Origin: Mimachlamys varia
Taxonomy: Eukaryota; Mollusca; Bivalvia; Pectinida; Pectinidae
Direction: 5' to 3'
Length of the DNA stretch: 64,000 nt
Assembly (NCBI GenBank): GCA_947623455.1
Contig: OX392527.1
Span: 11,032,001 to 11,096,000, forward strand
Below, piece by piece: positions 25,203 through 35,763 of the stretch (positions within the stretch are counted from its first letter, which is position 1; every line of letters starts with the position of its first letter). Below the pieces are notes generated by a model, which worked only from the letters and a program-made list of their open reading frames with translations, had not been told where the DNA came from and searched no databases. The translations under genes and the position numbers were made by a program.

Positions 25203-27850
25203 CAAGAAGAGATTTAAAGGAATTACCTCTATTTTCCCTATTGGGCCATGCCCCTCTAGCCCCTTTGGGGTCAGAGTCCCCATTTATGCAAAATATGTTC
25301 CTCTTCCCCAAAGGATGTTTCTGACCAAATTTGGACAAAATCTATTCATAACTTTATGACAAGAAGAGATTTAAAAGAATTACCTCTATTTCCCTTATTG
25401 GGCCCCGCCTCTCTGGCAGCTTTGGGGTCCGAGTCACCATTTATGCAAAATCTGTTCCTCTTTCCCCAAGGATGCTTCTGACCTTATTTGGTCAAAATCC
25501 AATCAGGACTTTTTGACAAGAAGAGATTTAAAGGAATTACCTCTATTTTCCCTATTGGGCCCCGCCCCTCTGCCCCCTAGGGTGTCAGAGACACCATTTA
25601 TGCAAAATCTATTCCCCTTCCCCCTACAATGTTTCTGACCAAATTTGGACAAAATCTATTCATAACTTTATGACAAGAAGAGATTAAAAGGAATCCCCTA
25701 TGCGGCACCGCATCTCTGGCCCCTTAGGGGTCAGTGTCACCATTTATGCAAAATTTGTTCCCCTTCCCCCAACGATGTTTCTGACCAAATTTGGACAAAA
25801 TCTATTTATAACTTTATGACAAGAAGAGATTTAAAGGAATTACCTCTATTTCCCCTATTGGGCCCCACCCCTCTGGCCCCTTTCGGGTCCGAGTCACCAT
25901 TTATGCAAAATCTGTTCCTCTTCCCCCAACAAATGTTTCTGACAAAATTTTGTCAAAATCCAATCATAACTTTTGGACAAGAAGAGATTTAAAGGAATTA
26001 CCTCTATTTTCCCTATTTGGCCATGCCCTTCTGGCCCCTTGGGTGTCAGTGTCAACATTTATGCAAAATCTGTTCCCCTTCCCCCAACGATGTTTCTGAC
26101 CAAATTTGGACAAAATCCATTCATAACTTTATGACAAGAAGAAATTTAAAGGAATTACCTTTATTTCCCCTATTGGGCCCCGCCCCTCTGGCCCCTTTGG
26201 GGTCCGAGTCACTGTTTATGCAAAATCTGTTCCTCTTCACCAAAGGATGTTTCTGACCATATTTGGTCAAAATCCAATCAGGACTTTTTGACAAGAAGAG
26301 ATTTAAAGGAATTACCTCAATTTTCCCTATTTGGCCCCACCCCTCTGGCCCCATGGGTGTCAGTGTCACCATTTATGCAAAATCTGTTCCCCTTCCCCAA
26401 AGGATGTTTCTGACCAAATCGGAAAAAGATCTATTCATAACTTTTTGACAAGAAGAGATTTAAAGGAATTACCTCTATTTCCCCTATTGGGCCCCGCCCC
26501 TCTGGGCCCTTAGGGGTCAGAGTCACCATTTATGCAAAATCTGTTCCCCTTCCCCCAACAATGTTTCTGACTAAATTTGGCCAAAATACAATCAGGACTT
26601 TTTGACAAGAAGAGATTTAAAGGAATTACCTCTATTTTCCCTATTGGGCCATGCCCCTCTAGCCCCTTTGGGGTCAGAGTCCCCATTTATGCAAAATATG
26701 TTCCTCTTCCCCAAAGGATGTTTCTGACCAAATTTGGACAAAATCTATTCATAACTTTATGACAAGAAGAGATTTAAAAGAATTACCTCTATTTCCCTTA
26801 TTGGGCCCCGCCTCTCTGGCAGCTTTGGGGTCCGAGTCACCATTTATGCAAAATCTGTTCCTCTTTCCCCAAGGATGCTTCTGACCTTATTTGGTCAAAA
26901 TCCAATCAGGACTTTTTGACAAGAAGAGATTTAAAGGAATTACCTCTATTTTCCCTATTGGGCCCCGCCCCTCTGCCCCCTAGGGTGTCAGAGACACCAT
27001 TTATGCAAAATCTATTCCCCTTCCCCCTACAATGTTTCTGACCAAATTTGGACAAAATCTATTCATAACTTTATGACAAGAAGAGATTAAAAGGAATCCC
27101 CTATGCGGCACCGCATCTCTGGCCCCTTAGGGGTCAGTGTCACCATTTATGCAAAATTTGTTCCCCTTCCCCCAACGATGTTTCTGACCAAATTTGGACA
27201 AAATCTATTTATAACTTTATGACAAGAAGAGATTTAAAGGAATTACCTCTATTTCCCCTATTGGGCCCCGCCCCTCTGGCCCCTTTCGGGTCCGAGTCAC
27301 CATTTATGCAAAATCTGTTCCTCTTCCCCCAACAATGTTTCTGACAAAATTTTGTCAAAATCCAATCATAACTTTTGGACAAGAAGAGATTTAAAGGAAT
27401 TACCTCTATTTTCCCTATTTGGCCATGCCCTTCTGGCCCCTTGGGTGTCAGTGTCAACATTTATGCAAAATCTGTTCCCCTTCCCCCAACGATGTTTCTG
27501 ACCAAATTTGGACAAAATCCATTCATAACTTTATGACAAGAAGAAATTTAAAGGAATTACCTTTATTTCCCCTATTGGGCCCCGCCCCTCTGGCCCCTTT
27601 GGGGTCCGAGTCACTGTTTATGCAAAATCTGTTCCTCTTCACCAAAGGATGTTTCTGACCATATTTGGTCAAAATCCAATCAGGACTTTTTGACAAGAAG
27701 AGATTTAAAGGAATTAACTCAATTTCCCCTATTTGGCCCCACCCCTCTGGCCCCATGGGTGTCAGTGTCACCATTTATGCAAAATCTGTTCCCCTTCCCC
27801 AAAGGATGTTTCTGACCAAATCGGAAAAAAATCTATTCATAACTTTATGA
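25203..27850. repeat. 1,402-bp-offset internal duplication in the 157-bp array
   Basis: A block of about 1.25 kb (about 25,203-26,450) recurs almost unchanged at about 26,605-27,850, offset by 1,402 bp. Diagnostic variant units match pairwise: the CTCTCTGGCAGCTTTGGGG unit (25,408 / 26,810) and the shortened GGAATCCCCTATGCGGCACC unit. The offset is slightly less than nine 157-bp units because one unit is truncated. Confidence 0.9.
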
Positions 27851-28814
27851 CAAGAAAAGATTTAAAGGAATTACCTCTATTTCCCTTCTTGGGCCATGCC
27901 CCTCTGGCCCCTTAGGGGTCAGAGTCACCATTTATGCAAAACTGTTCCCCTCCCCCCAACGATGTTTCTGACCAAATTTGGACAAAATCCAATCAGGACT
28001 TTTTGACAAGAAGAGATTTAAAGGAATTACCTCTATTTCCCCTATTGGGCCCCGCCCCTCTGGGCCCTTAGGGGTCAGAGTCACCATTTATGCAAAATCT
28101 GTTCCCCTTCCCCCAACAACGTTTCTGACTAAATTTGGCCAAAATACAATCAGGACTTTTTGACAAGAAGAGATTTAAAGGAATTACCTCTATTTTCCCT
28201 ATTGGGCCCCGCCCCTCTGGCCCATTGGGGGTCAGATTCACCATTTATGCAAAATCTGTTCCCCTTCCCTCAACGATGTTTCTGACTAAATTTGGACAAA
28301 ATCCAATCAGGACTTTTTGACAAGAAGAGATTTAAAGGAATTACCTCTATTTTCCCTATTGGGCCCCGCCCCTCTGGCCCCTTTGGGGTCAGAGTCACCA
28401 TTTATGCAAAATCTGTTCCCCTTCCCCAAAAGATGTTTCTGACTATATTTGATCAAAATCCAATCAGGACTTTTTGACAAGAAGAGATTTAAAGAATTAC
28501 CTCTATTTTCCCTATTGGGCCCCGCCCCTCTGGCCCCTTTTGGGCCAGAGTCACCATTTATGCAAAATCTGTTCCCCTTCCTCAAAGGATGTTTCTGACT
28601 AAATTTGATCAAAATCCAATCAGGACTTTTTGACAAGAAGAGATTTAAAGAATTACCTCTATTTTCCCTATTGGGCCCCGCCCCTCTGGCCCTTTGGGGG
28701 TCAGAGTCACCATTTATGCAAAATCTGTTCCCCTTCGCCCAAGGATGTTTCTGACCAAATTTGGTTAAAATCCAATAAGGACTTTTTGACTAGTAGCGAT
28801 TTGAAGAAAATGTT

Positions 28815-28925
28815 GACAGACGACGGACGGACGACGGACGGACGACGGACGGACGCCGGATGGACGCGGACGACGGACGCCGGACGACGGACGCCGGACG
28901 CCGGACGACGGACGCCGGACGCTGC
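28815..28925. repeat. GACGGACG / CGCCGGACGACGG microsatellite
   Basis: About 110 bp of alternating GACGGACG, ACGCCGGACG and GACGACGG motifs inside the 3' end of the dispersed element. The local GC content is far above that of the surroundings. Confidence 0.9.
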
Positions 28926-29119
28926 GCCATGGCATAAGCTCACCGGACCTTCGGTCCAGGTGAGCTAAAAACAAATATGGCCGGCATATCTTTGACTACA
29001 TACATCGAAATGTATTTTAAAGTTCCAAGAGGTCCAGTCTTGATGTTCGAGACGTAACGTGGTACTCGTAGGAATGGTTAACCTTACTCGACCCTCCACT
29101 TCACAAAGGTCAAATATGT

Positions 29120-29595
29120 AAACAAGAGAACCCAGAGGGATCTTGGAGTCAGCCATAAACAATCTTCATTTGTTCTTATTAAAAATGTTGGATAGTTTCC
29201 CTGCTCTCTTCCATGTTTTTAATTTTAGCTAAATAACATTTGAGTCAAAATTAAAGATGGCCGCCTTTCAGCCCTTTTGTTTTTCAGATCATTCCCAATG
29301 TCAAAAGGACATAACTAGGCACCAAAAGGTATAAAATTTGAGAAAGATTCGCATTATCTACTTCTCAATAGTGATAACAAACTTTCAATGTCAAAATCCA
29401 AGATGGCCGCCTTAAAGTTTTTCTGATCAGTCCCAAAATCTAAAGGGTGCAACTGAAGACCAAAGCGAAGATACATATAAGTTTGAGAAAGATCCATTCA
29501 GTTCTTCTCAAGAAATAGCACTTGCAAGAATTGGGCCACGCACACAGGGCAATTTGAACAAGCCCACCGTCATCAGGGCTAAAATTGGCTATCTT
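29120..29595 (+). mobile_element. Dispersed repeat copy, second family
   Basis: Starts near AACAAGAGAACCCAGAGGGATCTTGG and ends near CACACAGGGCAATTTGAACA / AGCCCACCGTCATCAGGG. A related copy with matching start (AGATCCAAGAGGGATCTTCG) and end (CACAGGGCAATTTAAATGGA) lies at about 43,655-44,340. Both contain TTCTCAAGAAATAG or TACTCAAGAAATAG near the 3' end. No protein is encoded. Confidence 0.7.
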
Positions 29596-30302
29596 TGATC
29601 TGATGACCTTGCTTGATTCCGACTAGTCCGAAGGGTTCCGACTCTATGATTCGCGCTAGCGGTACCAATATTTCAGCGGATCATGGAGTCAGAACTCTTG
29701 GACTAGATTCTGACCAACTTTGCTTAATCATGTTACAACAAAATGCGTTGCTGTAAAAGATGCAAAATTTGACATCGACCTTTGTTCTTTTGAGCTTCAG
29801 GTTATTGTTACATGCATTGCACTGAAGGGCTGTTGGGTGTTATCTTGTAATATAACCTTTGAATGTTTGAAGCAATCAGACATTTGCTTTACCTTTGCTC
29901 TTTGCTTTGCAGAGACAAATTTTATACAAGTGTATGACACTTGTTTTCGAATCCAATTCACCTTCTGTATTTGTTTCATTTAATATGAAGTATATATCGA
30001 ATGATTTTTTTTACATCAACAAGTATGCACTGTACATCATACAACCGTTGGTACTAATCCGACACAAACTCTAACAATGATTAACAATCATGCCAAGTTT
30101 CCCCCCTCTAATATGACAGGCTACCAGGTTATGGAGTGGACACGGAATAAATTTCACAATAAGAGATCTTGACCTTTGGAAGACAAAAATAAATGAAGTA
30201 CGCAACAGTGGTAAACAATCATGAAAAGCTTCCTCTATGGAGCAGGAAAAATGGTTTTTGACGGATGGTCAGAGGGATCAATCAATATAGGGTGTTTGCC
30301 AC
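29596..30302. other. Unique region, no gene supported
   Basis: Contains an 87-codon plus-strand open frame (29,720-29,983) rich in Cys and Phe, with no supporting gene structure. Otherwise AT-rich intergenic sequence. Confidence 0.5.
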
Positions 30303-30405
30303 TATATGGCGGGGCCCATCGTCGGAAACCCACGGTACACTGCTCTGACGTTTGCATCACGTCAGAGAAGTGTACCGTGGGTTTCTGACGATGGGCGGGG
30401 CTATA
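30303..30405. repeat. About 100-bp near-perfect hairpin, MITE-like
   Basis: Arms of about 46 bp (left CCCATCGTCGGAAACCCACG, right CGTGGGTTTCTGACGATGGG) fold back around the loop TTGCATC, bounded on both sides by TATA. The inner stem is CTCTGACGT / ACGTCAGAG. Only a few mismatches separate the arms. It is most likely a tiny fold-back element. A structured RNA is possible but unsupported. Confidence 0.85.
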
Positions 30406-31096
30406 ACTAGTAACAATTGAGTTACATTGAAAAACAACAAAAGAAGGCTAGTTTATGGCAACCAATGTTTTATTGAGTACCATATTGAACACACTTGTTG
30501 CTGAGATTGGTAATCTTTTACACTATACAATTGTACATACACTTTATCTACCGACGTCTTCCTGGGTTCAGGACAAAACACATCCTCCGCCAGGTGTAGC
30601 TTGTTACAAATTAACAATAAAGAATTGCATGAAGAATTCTATTATTTTAAATGGGATGTCTTGGTCTATTATTTGAAATGTTTATTAACTCGCTCAACCT
30701 AGAAATTTCATAGTGAACTTTTCTAACCTTTTTCATAGGAAGTGTCCAAACATATTTTCAAGGGCGAATGTGTTAATAAACATTTCATATAGACAATGAA
30801 ATCCCATTAAAAATAATAGACAAGAAACCTACCAAAACGCGAGTACAGTCGTCCGCTCAACTTGTCGGAGCAGCATTAAAAACGACACATTTGTTACCAC
30901 TTGTGAAATAAATGGTCTTCATCCTAGGTACTGTACTACAGGGTCCGTATTCATGAAACCATTTTTGTGCCCAAACTGTTTACTATCAAAACTTTTTTAA
31001 TCTATGATCTGGATACATTTTTGAGATACACTGTACTTTGGGTCAAGACAGTTTTTGATGTTTAAACTTTCTGACCGTGCGCCATCATTTTTCATA
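30406..31096. other. AT-rich unique spacer
   Basis: No gene, RNA or element is supported. Confidence 0.5.
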
Positions 31097-33090
31097 ACAA
31101 GAGGCCCATGGGCCTTAACGGTCACCTGATGTTTGATATGAAAGAAAAATATGGGAATGTTGAGATGAATATTTATAACAATACATTGTAGCATATCTGG
31201 GAGTGGAAAAAATGAATTTTTGAAATTATGTCAATTTGACCCTTTTAGGCCCCACCCCTCAGGCACCTGGGGGTCCGTCAGTGTCAATATGTGCGTACTA
31301 CTCAAAAGTCATGTCATATTGATAATTTCAACCAAATTTGCACCATTTCTTATGGCAATTAAACAAATAATGCAAAAAAATGTTTTTTTTCTGCCAATAT
31401 ACTATAGTAAACTTAACCCCCTCCACAGGGGGAGATGCAAGACCCCAGAGTCATGAAATTCACAATTTTGGTAAAGAACCTTTAAACCAATCCATCTATG
31501 AAGAGTATTTGATTCCAGCATATCTGGGAGAAGAGCAGAAGATTTTTGAAATTTTTGTCAATTTGACCCTTTTTGGCCCCGCCCTCCAGCCCCTGGGGGT
31601 CAACTAGGGCCAACATGCACATACCATCAAAGTGTCATCCCATGCTGATAATTTGATACAAGTTAGAATGAATTCCAATACAAATCCAACAAATAATAGT
31701 CAAAAATGTGATTTCCCTATATAAACTATAGTAAAGTTTACCCCCTCCCCAGGGGCAAACATGAGACCCCAGGGTCATGAAATTCACAATTTTGGTAAAG
31801 CACCTTAAGACCCTTCCATCTGTGAAGAGTATTTGATTCTACCATATCTAAGAGTAGAGAAGAAGATTTTTGAAATTTTTGTCAATTTGACCCTTTTTGG
31901 CCCCACCCACCAGCCCCTGGGGGTCAACTAGGGCCAACATGTACATACCATCAAAGTGTCATCCCATGCTGATAATTTGAAACAAGTTAGAATGAATTCC
32001 AATACAAATCCAACAAATAATAGTCAAAAATGTGATTTCCCTATATAAACTATAGTAAAGTTTACTCCCTCCCCAGGGGCAAACATGAGACTCCAGGGTC
32101 ATGAAATTCACAATTTTGGTAAAGCACCTTAAGATCCTTCCATTTATGAAGAGTATTTGATTCTACCATATCTAAGAGTAGAGGAGAAGATTTTTGAAAT
32201 TTTTGTCAATTTGACCCTTTTTGGCCCCACCCACCAGCCCCTGGGGGTCAACTAGGGCCAACATGTACATACCATCAAAGTGTCATCCCATGCTGATAAT
32301 TTGAAACAAGTTAGAATGAATTCCAATACAAATCCAACAAATAATAGTCAAAAATGTGATTTCCCTATATAAACTATAGTAAAGTTTACCCCCTCCCCAG
32401 GGGCAAACATGAGACCCCAGGGTCATGAAATTCACAATTTTGGTAAAGCACCTTAAGACCCTTCCATCTGTGAAGAGTATTTGATTCTACCATATCTAAG
32501 AATAGAGGAGAAAATTTTTGAAATTTTTGTCAATTTGACCCTTTTTGGCCCCGCCCTCCAGCCCCTGGGGGTCAACTAGGGCCAACATGCACATACCATC
32601 AAAGTGTCATCCCATGCTGATAATTTGATACAAGTTAGAATGAATTCCAATACAAATCCAACAAATAATAGTCAAAAATGTGATTTCCCTATATAAACTA
32701 TAGTAAAGTTTACCCCCTCCCCAGGGCAAACATGAGACCCCAGGGTCATGAAATTCACAATTTTGGTAAAGCACCTTAAGACCCTTCCATCTATGAAGAG
32801 TATTTGATTCTACCATATCTGAGAGTAGAGAAGAAGATTTTTGAAGTTTTAGTCAATTTGACCCTTTTTGGCCCCGCCCCGCATGCCCCTGGGGGGTGGG
32901 GACCATATAATTCACAATTTTGGTTCACCCTCAGCCATGGAAGCTTCCTGTAAAATTTCATTGAATTTGGTTCAGCGGTTTTGGAGAAGAAGTCGAAAAT
33001 GTAAAAAGTTTACGGACGCACGACGCACGACGACGGACAAAAGGCGATTAGAATAGGTCACTTGAGACTTTGTCTCAGGTGACCTAATAA
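31097..33090 (+). mobile_element. Dispersed repeat element with about 320-bp internal tandem units
   Basis: It opens AACAAGAGGCCCATGGGCC (palindromic GGCCCATGGGCC) then TTAACGGTCACCTGATG. It closes with a GACGCACGACGCACGACGACGG stretch and the hairpin-forming AGGTCACTTGAGACTTTGTC / TCAGGTGACCTAATAAA. Inside are four to five tandem copies of a unit of about 320 bp (landmarks GTCAATTTGACCCTTTTTGG, CAAAGTGTCATCCCATGCTG, ATTCACAATTTTGGTAAAGC). Its termini parallel those of the 25,028-28,970 element, but the amplified core is unrelated in sequence. Confidence 0.85.
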
Positions 33091-33904
33091 AATTCAATAA
33101 ATTAGGTTTGCGCAAAGTCAATGCTTGAATATTAGAACGGTTTCATATATACAAACCAATACAATGCTAATTTCGCTCTATACACCCCTGGAATTCGTTG
33201 TAGCCATTAAGGTACACAATATGCTATTTTATAGGTCACACAGGCTTAGATTTTGACAAATCTTCGCGGAAAAAAAAAGAGATGCAGTGAGCGAAATCTC
33301 TGGAACATCTCCCAACAGTTACAGAAATAAACATTTCAAAGAGAATAAAAAATATCCCCTGCAGAAGTTTTTGATGTGAAAAGGAAGAACTTATTAAAAT
33401 ATTTAATACAATTCTTTCTGTGAAAATTAAAAATGTCAAAAAGAGAATGATGTAAGTTCTACTTTTGAAAAAAATGGATCTCAAGAAAGAGAATCTTAAC
33501 AAAATACAGGAGATATTTATGATTCAGGGATCAAAAACGAAGGTTTTAGGTCGATTTTCTATGATGCCAGGAAGGTCAACTTACAATGATCTTTTTGATA
33601 ATTTTACTAACAAAAACACTTTGCCACCTAAAGCTTTACCATTCGATGACCAAGTAATAAAAATGTATCCTGTAATAATCTTACACAGACAACTGTGACG
33701 TCATCCAATATTATCTTGTTGGGGACAGTATGTAGCTAAATCAGGTAAGATCAGTCCCTTATCAATGACAACACGACCTTACAAATGTAATAAAGAAATG
33801 TCACTTGAGTTGAGATAAGATAATACCCCAAAAACATCTCCTCTACAGTCATGTCAACTACATGCAGTATAAAACATACACAAATCAAGTACTGGAAAAA
33901 ACGT
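33091..33904. other. AT-rich unique spacer downstream of LENG8
   Basis: Contains a 75-codon plus-strand open frame (ATG at 33,474 to 33,698) and a minus-strand open frame (33,236-33,502). Neither has a recognisable domain. Confidence 0.5.
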
Positions 33905-33910
33905 TTTATT
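33905..33910 (-). terminator. Likely poly(A) signal of the LENG8-like gene
   Basis: On the minus strand this reads AATAAA (within AGAATAAAACG). It is the first such hexamer I find downstream of the stop codon at 35,764-35,766, implying a 3' UTR of about 1.85 kb. Confidence 0.45.
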
Positions 33911-35763
33911 CTTTTTCTTTCACTTCATCTATAAAGTGATTTCGTTCATTTTTTCTTTCCTCATTTTCATGATTTTCTTCTCTTTTAAAAATTTGCAATG
34001 AACACATTGTATACAATATAAACATATATATAACGAACCTTTAAATGTGAAGGCATTCAATCTGAAATAAGAAATATGTCATGGTCTCCACTCTGGGATG
34101 GTTATATGGTATATCACAGATAAAGCCTCTCTCCCCTACATGCACACTCTCATACACATTCTAATTACTCAAGCACTAAACTTGTCTCACTGAAATGAAA
34201 ATAACCTATTTACTTCAATCTCCCAGGCAATTCATGATCAGAATCAATCGAATCACATCGAGCAAGCTTTGTAGAAAGCAGTTACATTGTTCATAACTGA
34301 AAATAAGTTTATAACTGAGAATAAGTTTCTTTCTGTTCTTATGAAACTAGTAATTCATTTCGTCAAGAGCTGAAAAATAAAACATAAATTGTCCAAATAT
34401 ACAACACTTCAGTTCCGATCACTGTCTGAAAAAAAAATGATGCAAAAGTTTGTAGTTCAACTTTGCCGTATTGCAGAACTGGGCCACATATTTAAGTGTT
34501 CCTCTTCATCAATGTGTAGTACAACATACTGGTAGAAATGTTTGACACCGTTCAATTTACACACATGTCCAAATCTTCTTACACACACTTGTAATGATTC
34601 TTCTCATAATCTGAATGATAAAGTTATTATATCCTCTTCAACATTGCTTCTTGGAGAAGCAGATTTTGCAAATAGAGGAAAGTCTGCTCCTTAAAATGGA
34701 TCGTTTATAATCAAAGGAACCTCCTCTTTGAGATCATGCTTGTGGTTGGAGAGAACCTAATTCTTGGAGAAGAAAATGTTCATGAGCATTAAGACAAAAA
34801 CAGGAACATATAAATAAACACATTCATGACCAAGGTGGATGAGATTGAGATAACAGGCTGCGAGGAAGTGGAGCGACATCAGGGAATGAATACCGGCCAA
34901 CATCAGCAGCTGTCGGGCTAGCCACACATACCTCCCAAACTACAAACAACTGATGTAAGGAAGATACATGTGGCCATCTGTTGACTTTCTCACCTTCCTC
35001 TTCCATTACCTGGGGGTGCCATCATATTGCTTGGGATCTAAACTTTTAATTTTAAACTTCTTGGTTGGAAATTTTGCAAACAAAGGCGGCTTTATCTGCA
35101 TCGTTGTCATAGCTGGTAAATTACAAAATTTCTCTTGCAAAAAACTAACTCTGGATTACATAAGGCACGGCTTACAAAGTCTCAAAGTTGTAACTTCTTG
35201 TTGACGCGATAATGGAAAATAGGTAGGGGAAATAAAATGAAGAATAAACTACTTTTCAACTTGGAAACTTCACTGCTGTTGCACGTTCAACGGATGATGA
35301 AAATAATTTGATTCAATACCCAAAATAATCGCTCGAATTGAGAGTAAGACATAAATCCTTCAAGTCCTTGCTGTCTCTGATATTAGATATGGCTGCCTGC
35401 CTGCCATGGATTTTACTTCCATTTCCATCATCACAACGCAATAGAGCTCCACATTGAAACAGGATTTTTTTTCTTTCTTAAATATTCAAGTCTTTGAAAT
35501 ATGGATCTTCTTCTCATGAAATCATAAATTTTAACTTCATCTTGAAAACTTCTTCATTGCAAAGCGTATACCTGCCATAGGAAAACTTTTTGAAAAAAAA
35601 CCTTAAAATTATTTACTTTGACAGGACCCAGACACATGATTTACTATCAAGTCTTTGCCTAGGATTTCCGGTTTAATATTTCGACAAGAACTGATATCTA
35701 TAGAAATGATAACCCTGCCTTTCGCGAGATATGATGCAAGGACCAGCCTTCATGATCTATAGT
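33911..35763 (-). other. Inferred 3' untranslated region of the LENG8-like gene
   Basis: AT-rich sequence with no coding features on either strand, lying between the LENG8 stop codon and the first downstream minus-strand AATAAA. Assignment as 3' UTR is inference from position only. Confidence 0.4.

Larger units (their letters stand above)
25028..28970 (+). mobile_element. Dispersed repeat element with an expanded 157-bp internal array and hairpin terminus
   Basis: The element opens with AACAAGAGGCCCAATGGGCC (a near-palindrome) and CATCGCTCACC. It closes with a CGACGGACG-rich microsatellite (about 28,815-28,925) and the hairpin CCGGACCTTCGGTCCAGG followed by TGAGCTAAAA. Between them lie about 23 tandem copies of a 157-bp unit (landmarks GACAAGAAGAGATTTAAAGG, CTATTGGGCCCCGCCCCTCT, GTCACCATTTATGCAAAATC). 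Short open frames of about 60-110 codons recur every 157 bp and are repeat translations, not genes. The same terminal layout recurs at 31,097-33,090 and 39,951-40,304, which identifies it as a dispersed family. I cannot name the family from memory. Confidence 0.85.

Noticed and set aside
26017..28968. Repeated 60-110 codon frames (FDKKRFKGITSI-type) as a gene family
   Set aside because: They recur every 157 bp as part of a dispersed tandem element and are not independent genes.
29720..29983. Cys/Phe-rich 87-codon frame
   Set aside because: The opposite strand is also open over the same stretch, and no domain or gene context supports it.
33474..33698. 75-codon plus-strand frame (NLNKIQEIFMIQGSKTKVLG...)
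   Set aside because: The composition looks protein-like, but no family is recognised and no splice partners or poly(A) signal are evident. Left as unproven.
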